In this document: positions 8,705-18,300 of the stretch, piece by piece
How positions within the stretch are numbered: the stretch's first letter is position 1
Layout: every line of letters starts with the position of its first letter
DNA from: Alienimonas californiensis
GTDB lineage: Bacteria > Planctomycetota > Planctomycetia > Planctomycetales > Planctomycetaceae
DNA: 64,000 bases
Direction of reading: 5' to 3'
Assembly (NCBI RefSeq): GCF_007743815.1
Contig: NZ_CP036265.1
Span: 4,223,823 to 4,287,822 of the forward strand
The notes under the pieces: generated by a model
What the model was told of the DNA's origin: nothing
Databases searched by the model: none
Seen by the model: only the letters and a program-made list of their open reading frames with translations
Program-made: the position numbers and the translations under genes

Positions 8705-9127
8705 GCGGTGGCCCGGTTTGCGTCACGGCCCGGCCGGACGTCTGCCTCTTCAGTTCCACTCCCGACAGCCGAGTCGGGAACGAACCGGACGGGTGGGCGC
8801 TCGCCCGGAGTCGCCCCACGAAGGACGACCCGGCCACCCGTCCGGTTGCTCCCGAACTGATCGGCGTGCCTCGCGGCACTGACAGGAGTGATAGGAAACG
8901 GTGTGCCAAACCGGGCGGCACCGACGCCGCATTTGCCCTAAGGTCAAGAGGCTGAGCGGGATAAGGAGTTTCGATTCGCTCTTGGCCGCCGTCGGGTGTC
9001 CGAGAGATCCGCAGCGGGCGCCGTGAGATTGGGCAGGAACGCGGGTTGCCAGGGCATGCGACGTTTGGAGCCCGACTCGCGTCCGTCGTCGCGTTGCGGG
9101 TCTCTGGCCCCGGCTCATAATGCCGGC
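8705..9127. other. 423-bp gap with a large inverted repeat and no convincing gene
   Basis: I see no supported coding region between the small hypothetical gene and the metallo-hydrolase. The gap contains the inverted repeat at 8783-8847, a small hairpin GTGCC-TCGC-GGCAC at 8866-8879, and a purine-rich GATAAGGAG stretch near 8960 that is not followed by a recognisable protein. Frames that cross it on either strand lack family similarity. Confidence 0.5.
8783..8847. repeat. 14-bp perfect inverted repeat with long structured loop
   Basis: AACCGGACGGGTGG (8783-8796) is the exact reverse complement of 8834-8847, with a 37-base GC-rich loop. Outer flanks GGGAACG and TGCTCCC extend the pairing imperfectly. 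It resembles the other intergenic palindromes in the window in architecture but not in sequence. Confidence 0.65.
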
Positions 9128-10009
9128 ATGAATGACGGCGCCGATCTCACCTCGCCCCGCCACGGAAGCGAGGTCGTGCCCGTCGATCCGTACGGCCGCC
9201 CCGGCTTTCCGTTCCTGCAACGAGAACCGGGTCGACGGGAGCTGATTCTGTTGGGGACGAGCGGCAGCGTGGGCGTGCCGTCGATCGGCTGCGATTCGCC
9301 CGCCTGCCGCTCTGACGATCCCCGCGACGCGCGGACTCGTTGCGGGGTGCTCGTTCCGGCGCCGCAGGGCAACATCGTCATCGACACGCCGCCCGAACTC
9401 CGGCTGCAACTGGTCCGCGAACGCGTACCGATGGTGCACGCGGGGTTGTTCACCCACGGCCATGCCGATCACGTGACGGGCCTGGACGATCTGAGGATCT
9501 GTTCGTTTCGCCTCGACGAACCGCTGCCGCTGCATTGCGAGCCGAGCGTCGGGGAGCAGCTTCAGACCATGTTCGGCTACGCCTTCCGCGAACCGCCGGC
9601 CGAGGCCCACAGCTTCGCGGTGCCGAGGTTCTCGCTTCACGAACTCATCCCCGGTCAGGCGGTCGACGTCTTGGGGCTGTCCGTGCTGCCCGTGCGGCTC
9701 AATCACGGTCGTCTGCCGATCCTCGGATTCCGGTTCGGCTCGTTCGCCTACTGCACGGACGTCAGCGAGATTCCCGAGGAATCCTTCCGGCTGCTTCGCG
9801 GGGTGAGGACGCTGGTGATCGACGCGCTCCGCGACCGCCCGCACAGCACGCACTTCAGCGTCGGCGAGGCGGTGGAGGCCGCCAAGCGGATCGGGGCGGA
9901 ACGCACCTGGTTGACGCACATCTCGACCGAACTGGTGCACGCGGACGTCGAGGCTCGGCTGCCGCCGCACGTGCGGCCGGCGTACGACGGTCTCCGGCTC
10001 CCGTTCTGA
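9128..10009 (+). CDS. PhnP-like metallo-beta-lactamase-fold hydrolase
   Basis: A 293-residue MBL-fold enzyme. The N-terminus has ELILLGTSGSVGVPSIGCDSPAC, which matches the PhnP/RNase Z-like group (cyclic phosphodiesterases), including the Cys-rich loop with CRSDD and RTRCGVLV. The metal motif HGHADHVTGLDD is near residue 115 and the downstream ligands are in LNHGRLPILGFRF, YCTDVSEIP and WLTHISTELVH. Such enzymes hydrolyse phosphodiesters, in PhnP a cyclic ribose phosphate. ATG 9128 (MNDGADL) is taken because the frame upstream has no family similarity. It is monocistronic and convergent with the PDZ protein gene. Confidence 0.8.
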   Translation: MNDGADLTSPRHGSEVVPVDPYGRPGFPFLQREPGRRELILLGTSGSVGVPSIGCDSPACRSDDPRDARTRCGVLVPAPQGNIVIDTPPELRLQLVRERVPMVHAGLFTHGHADHVTGLDDLRICSFRLDEPLPLHCEPSVGEQLQTMFGYAFREPPAEAHSFAVPRFSLHELIPGQAVDVLGLSVLPVRLNHGRLPILGFRFGSFAYCTDVSEIPEESFRLLRGVRTLVIDALRDRPHSTHFSVGEAVEAAKRIGAERTWLTHISTELVHADVEARLPPHVRPAYDGLRLPF

Positions 10010-10024
10010 GGGCGGTTGCCCAAT

Positions 10025-10054
10025 AAAAAACGCCGCCGGTTTTCGCCGGCGGCG
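10025..10054 (-). terminator. Rho-independent terminator of the PDZ repeat protein gene
   Basis: CGCCGCCGG (10031-10039) pairs perfectly with 10046-10054 around a TTTTCG loop. The run AAAAAA at 10025-10030 becomes a T-tract on the minus strand immediately after the stem. It lies 27 bp past the stop of the leftward PDZ gene and 16 bp from the end of the convergent hydrolase gene. Confidence 0.85.
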
Positions 10055-10080
10055 TCGGACTCGTGAAGCTCCGCGGAGCG

Positions 10081-13068
10081 TCAGTTCGCAGCTTCAACGG
10101 CTTCCCGCTTGGGCAGGCGGAGATTCAGCCGCTCGCCGTTGCGGACGACGTTCAGGGTGAGCGTCTCTCCGTCGAAGTCCTGCAGGACCCGGTTCAGTTC
10201 CGAGTGGTTATCGATCGGCCGGTTATTCACGCCGATGATCCGGTCGTAGGGCAGCAAGCGGTCGCCGAACTCGCGGGCACCGTCCTGCTGATTGGCCGGT
10301 TCGAGGTGATCCGGATATTGGCCGGGGAAGAAGTCCTCCGCGTCGACGCCGAGGGCGTTCTTCGCCGCGGCCTGACGAGCCGCCTGGATCTGAGCGGGCG
10401 ACGGACGACCCATGTTGCGGTTGCCGCGGTTATAGATCGACCCGCCATAGGCCCCCCCGAGACCCGAGAGGCTGCCGAGGTAAGGCAGATTGCCGTACGG
10501 CACGCTCCCCAGGCCGCCGAGCGCGCCCGTACCGGAGAGGCCGCCGGTGCCGGAGATGCCTCCGGTCCCGCTGAGGCCGCCGGTGCCGGAGAGTCCGCCG
10601 GTGCCGGAGAGTCCGCCGGTCCCGCCGAGTGCGCCCGTACCAGAGAGACCGCCCCTACCGGAGAGGCCGCCGGTGCCGGAGAGGCCGCCAGCCCCGTTGA
10701 GGCCGCCCGCTCCGTTCACACCTCCGGCCCCGGTCATGCCGGCACCGGCTGCGGGATTTCCGCTGACGCCGGGGACGTTGGCGTCGGCGCCGGTGGTGTC
10801 GATCGTGCCCCCGCGGTTCGACAGGCTGCCGGCAGGGGTCAGGGTGTTGTCGTTGGCGAGGCCGGGGCTCTGGTCGACCGCGCCGCCAGGCACGTTCGTC
10901 CCGGCGCCGGTCATGTTGCCCGTGGCGTTGGCGCCAGTGGCATTGTTACCGGAGACGCCGGGCACGTTGGCGTCGGCGCCGGTGGTGTCGAGGGTGCCTC
11001 CGCGGTTCGACAGGTTTCCGGCGGGGGTGACGGTGCCGTCATTGGCGAGGCCGGGGCTCTGATCCGTCGTGCCGGGGACCGTCGTCCCGGTGCCGCTCAT
11101 GTTGTTACCGGTGCCGGTGCCGGTGGCGTTGGTGCCGGTGGCGTTCGTGCCGGTGCGGTTCGTACCGGTGGCGTTGGTGCCGGTGGCGTTGGTGCCGGTG
11201 GCGTTGGTGCCGGTGGCGTTGGTGCCGGTGGCGTTGGTGCCGGTGGCGTTGGTGCCGGTGGCGTTGGTGCCGGTGGCGTTGGTGCCGGTGGCGTTGGTGC
11301 CGGTGGCGTTGGTGCCGGTGGCGTTGGTGCCGGTGGCGTTGGTGCCGGTGGCGTTGGTGCCGGTGCCGTTGGTGCCGGTCCCGTTGGTGCCGGTCCCGTT
11401 GGTGCCGGTCCCGTTGGTGCCGGTCCCGTTGGTGCCGGTCCCGTTGGTGCCGGTGCCGTTGGTGCCGGTGCCGGTGCGGTTCGTGTTGTTACCGGAGACG
11501 CCGGGGACGTTCGCGTCGGCGCCGGTGGTGTCGATCGTCTGCCCGGAGTTAGACAGGCTGCCGGCGGGGGTCAGGGTGTTGTCGTTGGCGAGGCCGGGAC
11601 TTTGGTCCGTTGAACCGGGCGTCATCGTGCCGGCGTTGTTCGTGCCGGGCACGTTGGCGTCGGCGCCGGTGGTGTCGATCGTCTGCCCGGAGTTAGACAG
11701 GCTGCCGGCCGGGGTCACGGAGCCGTCGTTGGCGAGACCCGGGCTCTGATCCGTCGTGCCGGTGCCGTTGGTGCCGGTGCCGTTCGCGCCGGTGCCGTTG
11801 GTGCCGGTGCCGTTCACGCCGGTGCCGTTAACACCGGCACCAGGCAAGACGCCAGGGAATCCGCCGGGAATGACTCCGGGGGCGACGCCAGGGGCGACGC
11901 CGGGGTAGAAGCCGGACGCCGGGCTCCCGGTAGTGCCGGCAGGTACGCCGGTCAGCACCTCCACCCCGGTCTCCTCGCTGTCCCGAACGCGGGCCCCCAG
12001 GCGGGGGCTGACGCCAACTTGAACGTCATCCTCCAGCGCGTCGCCGGCGGAACTGCCGTAGTAGTCTCGGGCGGTGGGGGAGGGCGTGATTTGGAACTGG
12101 AGCTCCTGGCCGTCGCGCCAGGCCACGCCGCTGACGGCCCGCGGCTCCGCGCCGCTGAGCGCCTGCTGGGCGATCGCCCTCACGTCCGTGGGAACGGTGA
12201 GCGACTGTCCGTCGAGTTGCGTGAGAAAATCGCCTTCCTGCAGCCCCGCCTGGGCGGCGGGGCCCTCGGGCTGGACTTCCACGATCAGCACGCCCTCGCC
12301 CGGACTGTCGGCGACGGCGAAGCCGAATCCGGGACTGCCGGCGCCGGCCATCGCGGGCTGCGGGACCTCACCCGGGGTCACGACGACGCCGCGATTCGGA
12401 TCCTCGAGGTTCTCCTTCGTCTGGCCGGTCGGCTTGGTCCGGGGCGCGTCCTGGAAGCCGCCGCCGCCCGGGGTGGTGATGCCGCTCTTCGCCGCGCGTT
12501 CGATCGCTGCGGTGGGAGCGACGTCGGGGTCGATGGGAGCGTCGACGGCGTCGACGTCCGGGCTGATGTCCAGCCCGTCGTCCATCCGCACGTCATTCGT
12601 CCGCAGGGCGACGATGCGTTGCACATCGGAGCCGTCCGCATCGACGGCCCGCACACGGATGCGGTCGCCCTTTCGCAGGTCCGAAAGCTTCGCCCGCCGT
12701 CCGTTCAGATAGACGTCGGCTCCGCTCTGCACCGTCACTCGGGTGGGTTCCGGCGACGCCGCGCCGTCTGTGGGATAGTCGCCGTCCACGGCCTCCTGCA
12801 ACGCCTCGGCACCGTTAACGCCCTTCCAGAGAGAAAGCGTCAACTCGCCGTCCCCCGCCTCAATGAGTTCGCCGTTGTAATCAACCGGATCGCGGACTTC
12901 GCTGCCTTCATAGCCGGAAGGGTCGCGGAACATACCGAACCGGGGTTCGGGGGCGTCCGTCGCTTCCGTGGTGCCCTCGTAGATTTGGGCCGGAAGGGCA
13001 GGCGCCGCCAAGAGCGCAAGACCGGCAACGGAGGTCGCGGTCAGGAAGCGGAGAGGCAGGCGGTGCAT
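10081..13068 (-). CDS. secreted two-PDZ protein with long Asn-Gly-Thr tandem repeats
   Basis: A 995-residue protein. The N-terminus is a clear signal peptide (MHRLPLRFLTATSVAGLALL then AAPALPA, cleavage near residue 27). One PDZ domain is at about 245-325 (VEVQPEGPAAQAGLQEGDFL) and a second PDZ-like domain at about 900-995 (RLLPYDRIIGVNNRPIDNHSEL). Between them is a low-complexity region: pentapeptide NATGT/NGTGT arrays (about residues 525-650), four copies of a roughly 37-residue module beginning DQSPGLAND, and a GLSGTG array before the second PDZ. No protease catalytic triad is visible, so it is not a DegP/HtrA protease; a secreted scaffold or peptide-binding role is inference. ATG 13068 is chosen because the signal peptide starts there. 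It is divergent from rpiB and ends at a strong terminator. Confidence 0.82.
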   Translation of the reverse strand: MHRLPLRFLTATSVAGLALLAAPALPAQIYEGTTEATDAPEPRFGMFRDPSGYEGSEVRDPVDYNGELIEAGDGELTLSLWKGVNGAEALQEAVDGDYPTDGAASPEPTRVTVQSGADVYLNGRRAKLSDLRKGDRIRVRAVDADGSDVQRIVALRTNDVRMDDGLDISPDVDAVDAPIDPDVAPTAAIERAAKSGITTPGGGGFQDAPRTKPTGQTKENLEDPNRGVVVTPGEVPQPAMAGAGSPGFGFAVADSPGEGVLIVEVQPEGPAAQAGLQEGDFLTQLDGQSLTVPTDVRAIAQQALSGAEPRAVSGVAWRDGQELQFQITPSPTARDYYGSSAGDALEDDVQVGVSPRLGARVRDSEETGVEVLTGVPAGTTGSPASGFYPGVAPGVAPGVIPGGFPGVLPGAGVNGTGVNGTGTNGTGANGTGTNGTGTTDQSPGLANDGSVTPAGSLSNSGQTIDTTGADANVPGTNNAGTMTPGSTDQSPGLANDNTLTPAGSLSNSGQTIDTTGADANVPGVSGNNTNRTGTGTNGTGTNGTGTNGTGTNGTGTNGTGTNGTGTNGTGTNATGTNATGTNATGTNATGTNATGTNATGTNATGTNATGTNATGTNATGTNATGTNATGTNATGTNRTGTNATGTNATGTGTGNNMSGTGTTVPGTTDQSPGLANDGTVTPAGNLSNRGGTLDTTGADANVPGVSGNNATGANATGNMTGAGTNVPGGAVDQSPGLANDNTLTPAGSLSNRGGTIDTTGADANVPGVSGNPAAGAGMTGAGGVNGAGGLNGAGGLSGTGGLSGRGGLSGTGALGGTGGLSGTGGLSGTGGLSGTGGISGTGGLSGTGALGGLGSVPYGNLPYLGSLSGLGGAYGGSIYNRGNRNMGRPSPAQIQAARQAAAKNALGVDAEDFFPGQYPDHLEPANQQDGAREFGDRLLPYDRIIGVNNRPIDNHSELNRVLQDFDGETLTLNVVRNGERLNLRLPKREAVEAAN
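11110..11480. repeat. 15-bp minisatellite coding for NATGT/NGTGT pentapeptides
   Basis: About two dozen copies of a 15-bp unit (GGTGCCGGTGGCGTT and variants) run head to tail. A homogeneous GGC-type block (about thirteen NATGT units) is followed by a CCC/GCC-type block (about seven NGTGT units). Block-wise homogeneity points to recent unequal exchange or slippage. Because the unit is a multiple of three, all frames stay open on both strands, which creates long spurious frames opposite the real gene. Confidence 0.9.
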
Positions 13069-13283
13069 TGGTTTGTGCGGTGGGTGAATGTGTGGATAGG
13101 GCACTGCACTCTTGTGCAAGTGCAGCGCCAAACGTGGAAATCCCCCTTCCACGGCTGCGGGGTCGCGGTTCGATGGTCGGGCGCCGTACAACGTGACGCC
13201 GGCACGGTCATCCCTGCGGCGATTCCCGTAAGGCCCCCGCCGGGGTCCCTCTTTCCGCGCTCCCGTCAGCTCGTTTCGGCCCT

Positions 13284-13724
13284 GTGAAGATCGCCCTCGG
13301 CACCGACCACGCCGGCTACCCGCTCAAAGAGGCCGTCAAGGCGCTGCTGACGGCCGCCGGCCATCAAGTCGAGGACTGCGGCACGCATTCGGCCGAGTCG
13401 GTGGACTACCCCGACTTCATCGTGCCCGCCGCCCGGCTGGTGCAGACGGGGGAGTGCGATCGGGCGGTGGTGTTCGGCGGCAGCGGCAACGGCGAGGCGA
13501 TGGCGGCCAACCGGCTGCGCGGCGTGCGGTGCGCCCTCTGCTGGAACCTCGAGACGGCGGCTCTGGCCCGTCGGCACAACAACGCGAACTGTCTGAGCCT
13601 TGGCGCCCGGCAGGTCTCGAAGGATGAGGCGCTGAAGATCGTCGCCGTCTGGCTGACGGAGGACTTCGACGGCGGCCGACATCTCCGGCGGATCGAAAAG
13701 CTGGACGCGATCGACCCGGACTAA
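13284..13724 (+). CDS. rpiB: ribose-5-phosphate isomerase B
   Basis: A 146-residue RpiB/LacAB-family sugar phosphate isomerase, interconverting ribose 5-phosphate and ribulose 5-phosphate in the pentose phosphate pathway. MKIALGTDHAGYPLKE carries the conserved Asp-His, CGTHSAESVDYPDF the next block, and FGGSGNGEAMAANRLRGVR the anion-binding loop. As in actinobacterial RpiB, that loop reads GGSGNGE in place of the cysteine-containing CGTGIG of E. coli, so the catalytic base is probably the Glu instead of Cys. The GTG start at 13284 gives the normal family N-terminus. The stop codon is one base before the next gene, so the two are probably co-transcribed. Confidence 0.92.
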   Translation: MKIALGTDHAGYPLKEAVKALLTAAGHQVEDCGTHSAESVDYPDFIVPAARLVQTGECDRAVVFGGSGNGEAMAANRLRGVRCALCWNLETAALARRHNNANCLSLGARQVSKDEALKIVAVWLTEDFDGGRHLRRIEKLDAIDPD

Positions 13725-13725
13725 G

Positions 13726-15279
13726 ATGGCCGGACGCCTCGCCCGCCTCGCCCTTCCCGGCGCCGCCTGGGCGGTGGCTGCGGCCCTCGTCTTGCGGCTG
13801 GCGGCCGTTGCGGCGATCGAGGTGCGACTGGAGGGCGAGGAACGCGATCAAGTCGTCGCCGGAGACGCCGGCGGATACCTCGACCTGGCCGGCGACATTG
13901 CCTCCGGCCGCGACTACGCGGTCGACAGCGGCGTACACCCCCGGCGGGCAATGCGGGTCCCGCTGTTTCCCCTCCTGCTCGCGGGGCCGGTTTGGCTGGG
14001 GCAGAACGTCGACTGGATTTCGGAGCGGTCCCTTTCGGCGCTCTGTCGGTGCGTCGTCGCCCTCTGCGGGACGCTGGCGGTCTGGGCGACGGGGCGACTG
14101 GGCCGCGCGATCGGCGGGCCGCGGGTGGGGGCCGCGGCGGCCTGGTTGGCGGCGCTCAACCCGCTGGCGATCGCCTTCAGCACGATGCTGCTGAGCGAGA
14201 GCCTGTTCGCCGCCCTACTGACGCTCTCGTTGGCCGGCGTGGCGGAATGCGTGCGCCGGCCGGTCGGCGACGCCCCGCTGCCGACCCGTTGCGGACCGGC
14301 GATCTGGGCCGGCCTGGCGACGGCGGGGGCCTGCCTGACGCGGCCGGTCTGGCTGCCGTTTCTCCCCTGCGTCGTGCTGCTGGCCGTCGGACTGGCGTGG
14401 AAAGCCGGCGATCTCAAGCGGGCGGCGTGGACGGGGGCCTTCGTAGCGGCGTTCCTCGTCGGCTTCGCCCCGTGGCCGCTCCGCAATCAACGGGTTCTGG
14501 GCGCCCCCGTGATGACGACCACCTGGGGCGGGCCGACGTTGTACGACTCCCTCGGCCCGCAGGCGACCGGGGCGAGCGACATGCGGTTCCGCGACCCGCC
14601 GAGACGGGTTCCCGGCTGGGACGTCCTGTACGGCGAGGACATCGGCGACGACCGCGGCGCGATTCCCCCCGAGCTGCGCCCGGCCTACCGGGTCGAGTTC
14701 AACGATCTCCACTCCGGCGACTGGCCGGGCGACGGGCCTACGGTTCAACAGATTACGGCGCTTCAAGATTGGCCCTGGGTCGACTGGCGCACGGACGACC
14801 CGGAGGTACGGAAGGCGGTCTTCGGCGACGAGCTGGCCTCCAACCGCCTGTATGGACGGGCCGCGTGGCAAACGGCGGGCGAGGATCCGCTCCGCGTCGC
14901 CCGGCTGGCCGTCGTGAAACAGGGCCGGTTCTGGCGGCCGTGGCCGGTCGGCGGGCTGCCGGGCGGGGCGGTCGGCGTGGCGCTGAAGATCGGGTTCGCC
15001 GCGTTCTTCCTGCCGCTGATCGGGCTGGCGCTTTGGGGCGGCGTGCGGCAGTGGCGGGACGGGGGGGAGCAGGGGGCCTGGGAGGTGAACCGTCTGTGGG
15101 CGCTGGCGTTGACGTGGGGGCCGGTGTTGGGATTGGCGGCGGTTTGTCTGGTGTTCGTCGGCAGCGTTCGCTATCGACTGCCCGGGGAGTTCCCCCTGTG
15201 CGTCGCCGCCGCGGTCGGGGGGCTCGACCTCTGGCGTCGGCGTCGGCCCGGGGAACGCACCGCACGCACGGGGGGCTGA
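13726..15279 (+). CDS. GT39/ArnT-like membrane glycosyltransferase
   Basis: A 517-residue protein with about ten membrane segments. The first extracytoplasmic loop after helix 1 carries GDAGGYLDLAGDIASGRDY and a downstream HPRRAMRVPLFPLLLAG block, the layout of PMT/ArnT-type (GT-C fold) transferases that use polyprenyl-phosphate sugar donors. Later helices surround WAAALNPLAIAFSTMLLSE-type sequence typical of the family. The periplasmic part between about residues 270 and 400 is hydrophilic. It starts one base after the rpiB stop and is followed 39 bp later by the AsmA-like gene, suggesting an envelope-related operon. Donor and acceptor cannot be assigned. Confidence 0.75.
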   Translation: MAGRLARLALPGAAWAVAAALVLRLAAVAAIEVRLEGEERDQVVAGDAGGYLDLAGDIASGRDYAVDSGVHPRRAMRVPLFPLLLAGPVWLGQNVDWISERSLSALCRCVVALCGTLAVWATGRLGRAIGGPRVGAAAAWLAALNPLAIAFSTMLLSESLFAALLTLSLAGVAECVRRPVGDAPLPTRCGPAIWAGLATAGACLTRPVWLPFLPCVVLLAVGLAWKAGDLKRAAWTGAFVAAFLVGFAPWPLRNQRVLGAPVMTTTWGGPTLYDSLGPQATGASDMRFRDPPRRVPGWDVLYGEDIGDDRGAIPPELRPAYRVEFNDLHSGDWPGDGPTVQQITALQDWPWVDWRTDDPEVRKAVFGDELASNRLYGRAAWQTAGEDPLRVARLAVVKQGRFWRPWPVGGLPGGAVGVALKIGFAAFFLPLIGLALWGGVRQWRDGGEQGAWEVNRLWALALTWGPVLGLAAVCLVFVGSVRYRLPGEFPLCVAAAVGGLDLWRRRRPGERTARTGG

Positions 15280-15296
15280 CGCCCCCGCGCTCGCCT
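15267..15296. repeat. dispersed palindromic repeat, family B, copy 1
   Basis: Positions 15267-15296 begin CACGGGGGGCTGACGCCCCC and end GCGCTCGCCT. Near-identical copies lie at 36178-36206 (same orientation) and 36129-36158 (inverted). The core GGGGGCTGACGCCCCC is itself a hairpin. This copy overlaps the stop codon of the glycosyltransferase gene (15277-15279). Confidence 0.8.
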
Positions 15297-15318
15297 TCGA
15301 GCCAGGCAGGACGCCGCC

Positions 15319-18300
15319 TTGATGATCCGCCGTACCGTCCGCTGGCTGACGGCACTCTGCGCGCTGCTGGCGATCGGCGGCGGCGCGGCGGGCTGGTACT
15401 ACCTGGACCGGGCCGACGCGATGACGCGGCAGGCGGTCCTCGAGGCCCTGGGGGAACTGGCACCGCACGCCCGCATCGGCGTCGCGACGGCGTCCTTCAA
15501 CTGGGACGAAACGATCGTCGTCACCGGGCTGACGATCGCCCCGATCAGCGACCCCGAGGGCGCCCGCCCGCCGATCGTCGTGCCCGAGCTTCGCATCGCC
15601 CTGGACCGGGAGCGGTTCCGCGAGTCGGAACGGATCGACGTACGGGCGCTGACGCTCGTGCGGCCCACGCTGACGCTCGTGCGGAGGCCGGACGGGACGT
15701 GGAATCTCGCGGATCTGCTGCCGCTCAACCCGCCGGAGCCGGCGCCGCCCTGTCCGGCGTGGGAGATCCGCGACGCGACCGTGCGACTGGTGTTCGAAAC
15801 GCAGCCCGACGCCGCGGCGGACGGGGAACCGGGGCCGGGACACGGTCCGCTGGCGGCGACGCTGCACCATCTGAACGTCTCCCTGCTGCCGGACTCCCGG
15901 CGGAGCTACCGCATCCGCGGCACCGGCGGCGTCGCGGGGGCGGACGTCGAGGAACTGGCCGACGGCGCCGGCGGGGTGCAGTTCGACGGGGCGGTCGACC
16001 TGGACCACGGCCGCTGGCGGCTCGGCGGGGCGGTGGGGGGGCTGGAACTGGGGGGCGGACTGCTCGCCGACGCCGCCGTCGGTTCGCCGGAGTTGCAGGC
16101 CGGGCTGCTGGCCGCCCGGGAGAAGTTCACCGCCGTGGAGCGGAAGCTCGCCGGCGAGTCGGTCGCGCCGGACGCGGGCCTGCATCGCGGTCCGGTGCGG
16201 GTGGTTTCCGCGGACCCGGTCACCCCGCTCGGCCTGCGGTCCGCCCTGGAGCCGCGCGACCCCGTCCGGCTGACGGACTTCGGGCTGGAGGGCGATCTCT
16301 CCGCGGAGTTCGCCCTTTCCTCCGAGAGCTTTGCGGCGAAACCGGAGTACGAGATCACGGTCCGGTGCCGGCAGGGCACGCTGGTCAACCGTTTCCTGCC
16401 GTTTCCCCTCTCCGGCGTGCGGGGGACCGCCCGCATCGCGGGGGGCGAGGTGCGGCTGATCGAGGCGACCGGCCGGCACGGGGAGACGTTCGCCCGGGCG
16501 GAAGGGGTGTTTCGCCCGTCCCCGCTGGGGCTGGACGGCCGGGTGACGTTCTCCGCCAAACGGGTTCCCGTGACGGTGAACGACGGCCCCCGCCTGCCGG
16601 AGGCGCTCCGCAAGCTGCACGCGGCCCTGACGCCCAGCGGCACGGCGGACGTCGCCGTCGCCACGCTGGAGGCGGCGCCGGCGACGGTCGACGGCGTGCT
16701 GCGGAATCGCTGGGAACTGACGGAGCTGGACGTCACCGTGACGGACGGCACGATTCGCCCGGAGAAATTCCCCGTGCCCGTGCGCAACGTCCGCGGGTTC
16801 GCCAAGACGGACGAGCAGGGCGTGTTGCGTCTCGACTTCCGCGGCGCCGTCGCCGGGCAGCCGGGGGCCTTCCGCGGCTGGGTCCGAAATCCCGGACGGG
16901 CGTTCGAGTTCCGCGGCGCCGGCAAAGTGGTGGCGGCGCCGTTGAACCGGGCCTTCCGCGACGCCTGCCCGCCGTCGGTCCGGGCGGCGGTGGAGCACAT
17001 GGGGATCGAGGGCGTCGCCGACGCGGAACTCACGCTGCACCGGCCGCCGGGGCTGGACCAGCCGATGCACTGGACGGTGCGGGCGGACGTGACCGACGCG
17101 GCGCTCCGGGCGGAGGGCTTTCCCTACGCGATCGACGCCCTCCACGGCGGGGTGCGGTTCGATTCGCAGGAGGGCATTTGGCGGTTCGAGAACCTCCGCG
17201 GAACCCACGGCCCCGCGACGCTGACCGGCTCGGCGGCGTTCGACGCGAGCCGCAAACCGGGCCGGCTGGCTTTGGACGTCAGCGTCGCCGGGGCGCCGCT
17301 CGATCAGGCGTTGCACGACGCCCTGCCCGAGGGCGCCCGGCAGGTCTGGGACGAACTCGCCCTGTCCGGGGGCGTGATCGACCTCCGCACGACCGTCGCC
17401 TGGGCGCCCGGACGGCCGCCGCGGGTGGATCTGCCGGACCTCCGCGTCTCCGGGGCGACGATCACGCCGGAGGCGTTCCCGCTGGAACTGCGGGAGATCG
17501 CCGCCGCCGGTTCGTTCGTCTCCGCCCGCACCCCCGGCGGCGGGACGCTGCGGTTGGACCGTTTCGGCTTCGCCCATCGCGACCGCGACGGCGACGCACC
17601 CGTCGACCTGACGACGGCCGGGCGGATGGAACTGCGGCACACCGCCGCCGGCGACTGGGCGTTGTCGGTGGACGATCTGGCCTGCGACGGCTTCGTCGCC
17701 GGCCCGGCGTTCAAGGCGGCCCTGACGGACGACCTGCGGGAGGGGGCCGAGGCGCTGAACCTGACCGGGCCGGTCGATCTGCGGGTGCCCTCGCTGCAAC
17801 TCCGGGGCGTCGCCGACGGCTCCGCGGCGACGACCGCCGCCTGGCGGGTCTCGGCCGCGCTGGACGGCAACACCGCCGAACTCGGCCCGACCGTGCGGCT
17901 CGGCCCCGGGACCGTCACCTGCGAGGGGCAGTACGACGGCGACCGCGTGATCCTCGGCGGCGAACTCCGCACGGCCCGGGCCGCCGCGCTGGATCACGTC
18001 CTCACCGACCTCTCCGCCCCGTTCCGCCTGCGGGGGGACGAACTGCTGATCGGGAGCCCCGACGCCCCCGACGGCCGCCACCTCACCGCCATGGCTTACG
18101 GCGGCGTGTTGCGGGCGGACGCGACGGCGAACCTCAGCCGCGGGCCGGACTATCGGCTTTCCGCGGAGTTGCACGGCGCCAAGCTCAGCGAATACGCCCG
18201 GCAGCAGATGGGCGGGGCGAAGAACCTGGAGGGCAACCTCCGCGGCAGCATCTCCTTGGCCGGCCGCGGCTCGGACACCCGCACCGTCACTGGCTCCGGC

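Noticed and set aside
11110-11480. CRISPR array
   Set aside because: The units are 15-bp direct repeats without unique spacers and encode protein in frame.
10063-11749. Long plus-strand frames made of repeated Gly-Ala-Gly-Val or Val-Pro-Val-Ala-Leu units opposite the PDZ protein gene
   Set aside because: They are a by-product of the 15-bp repeat, whose length is a multiple of three so all frames stay open. Signal peptide, PDZ domains and terminator all support the minus strand.
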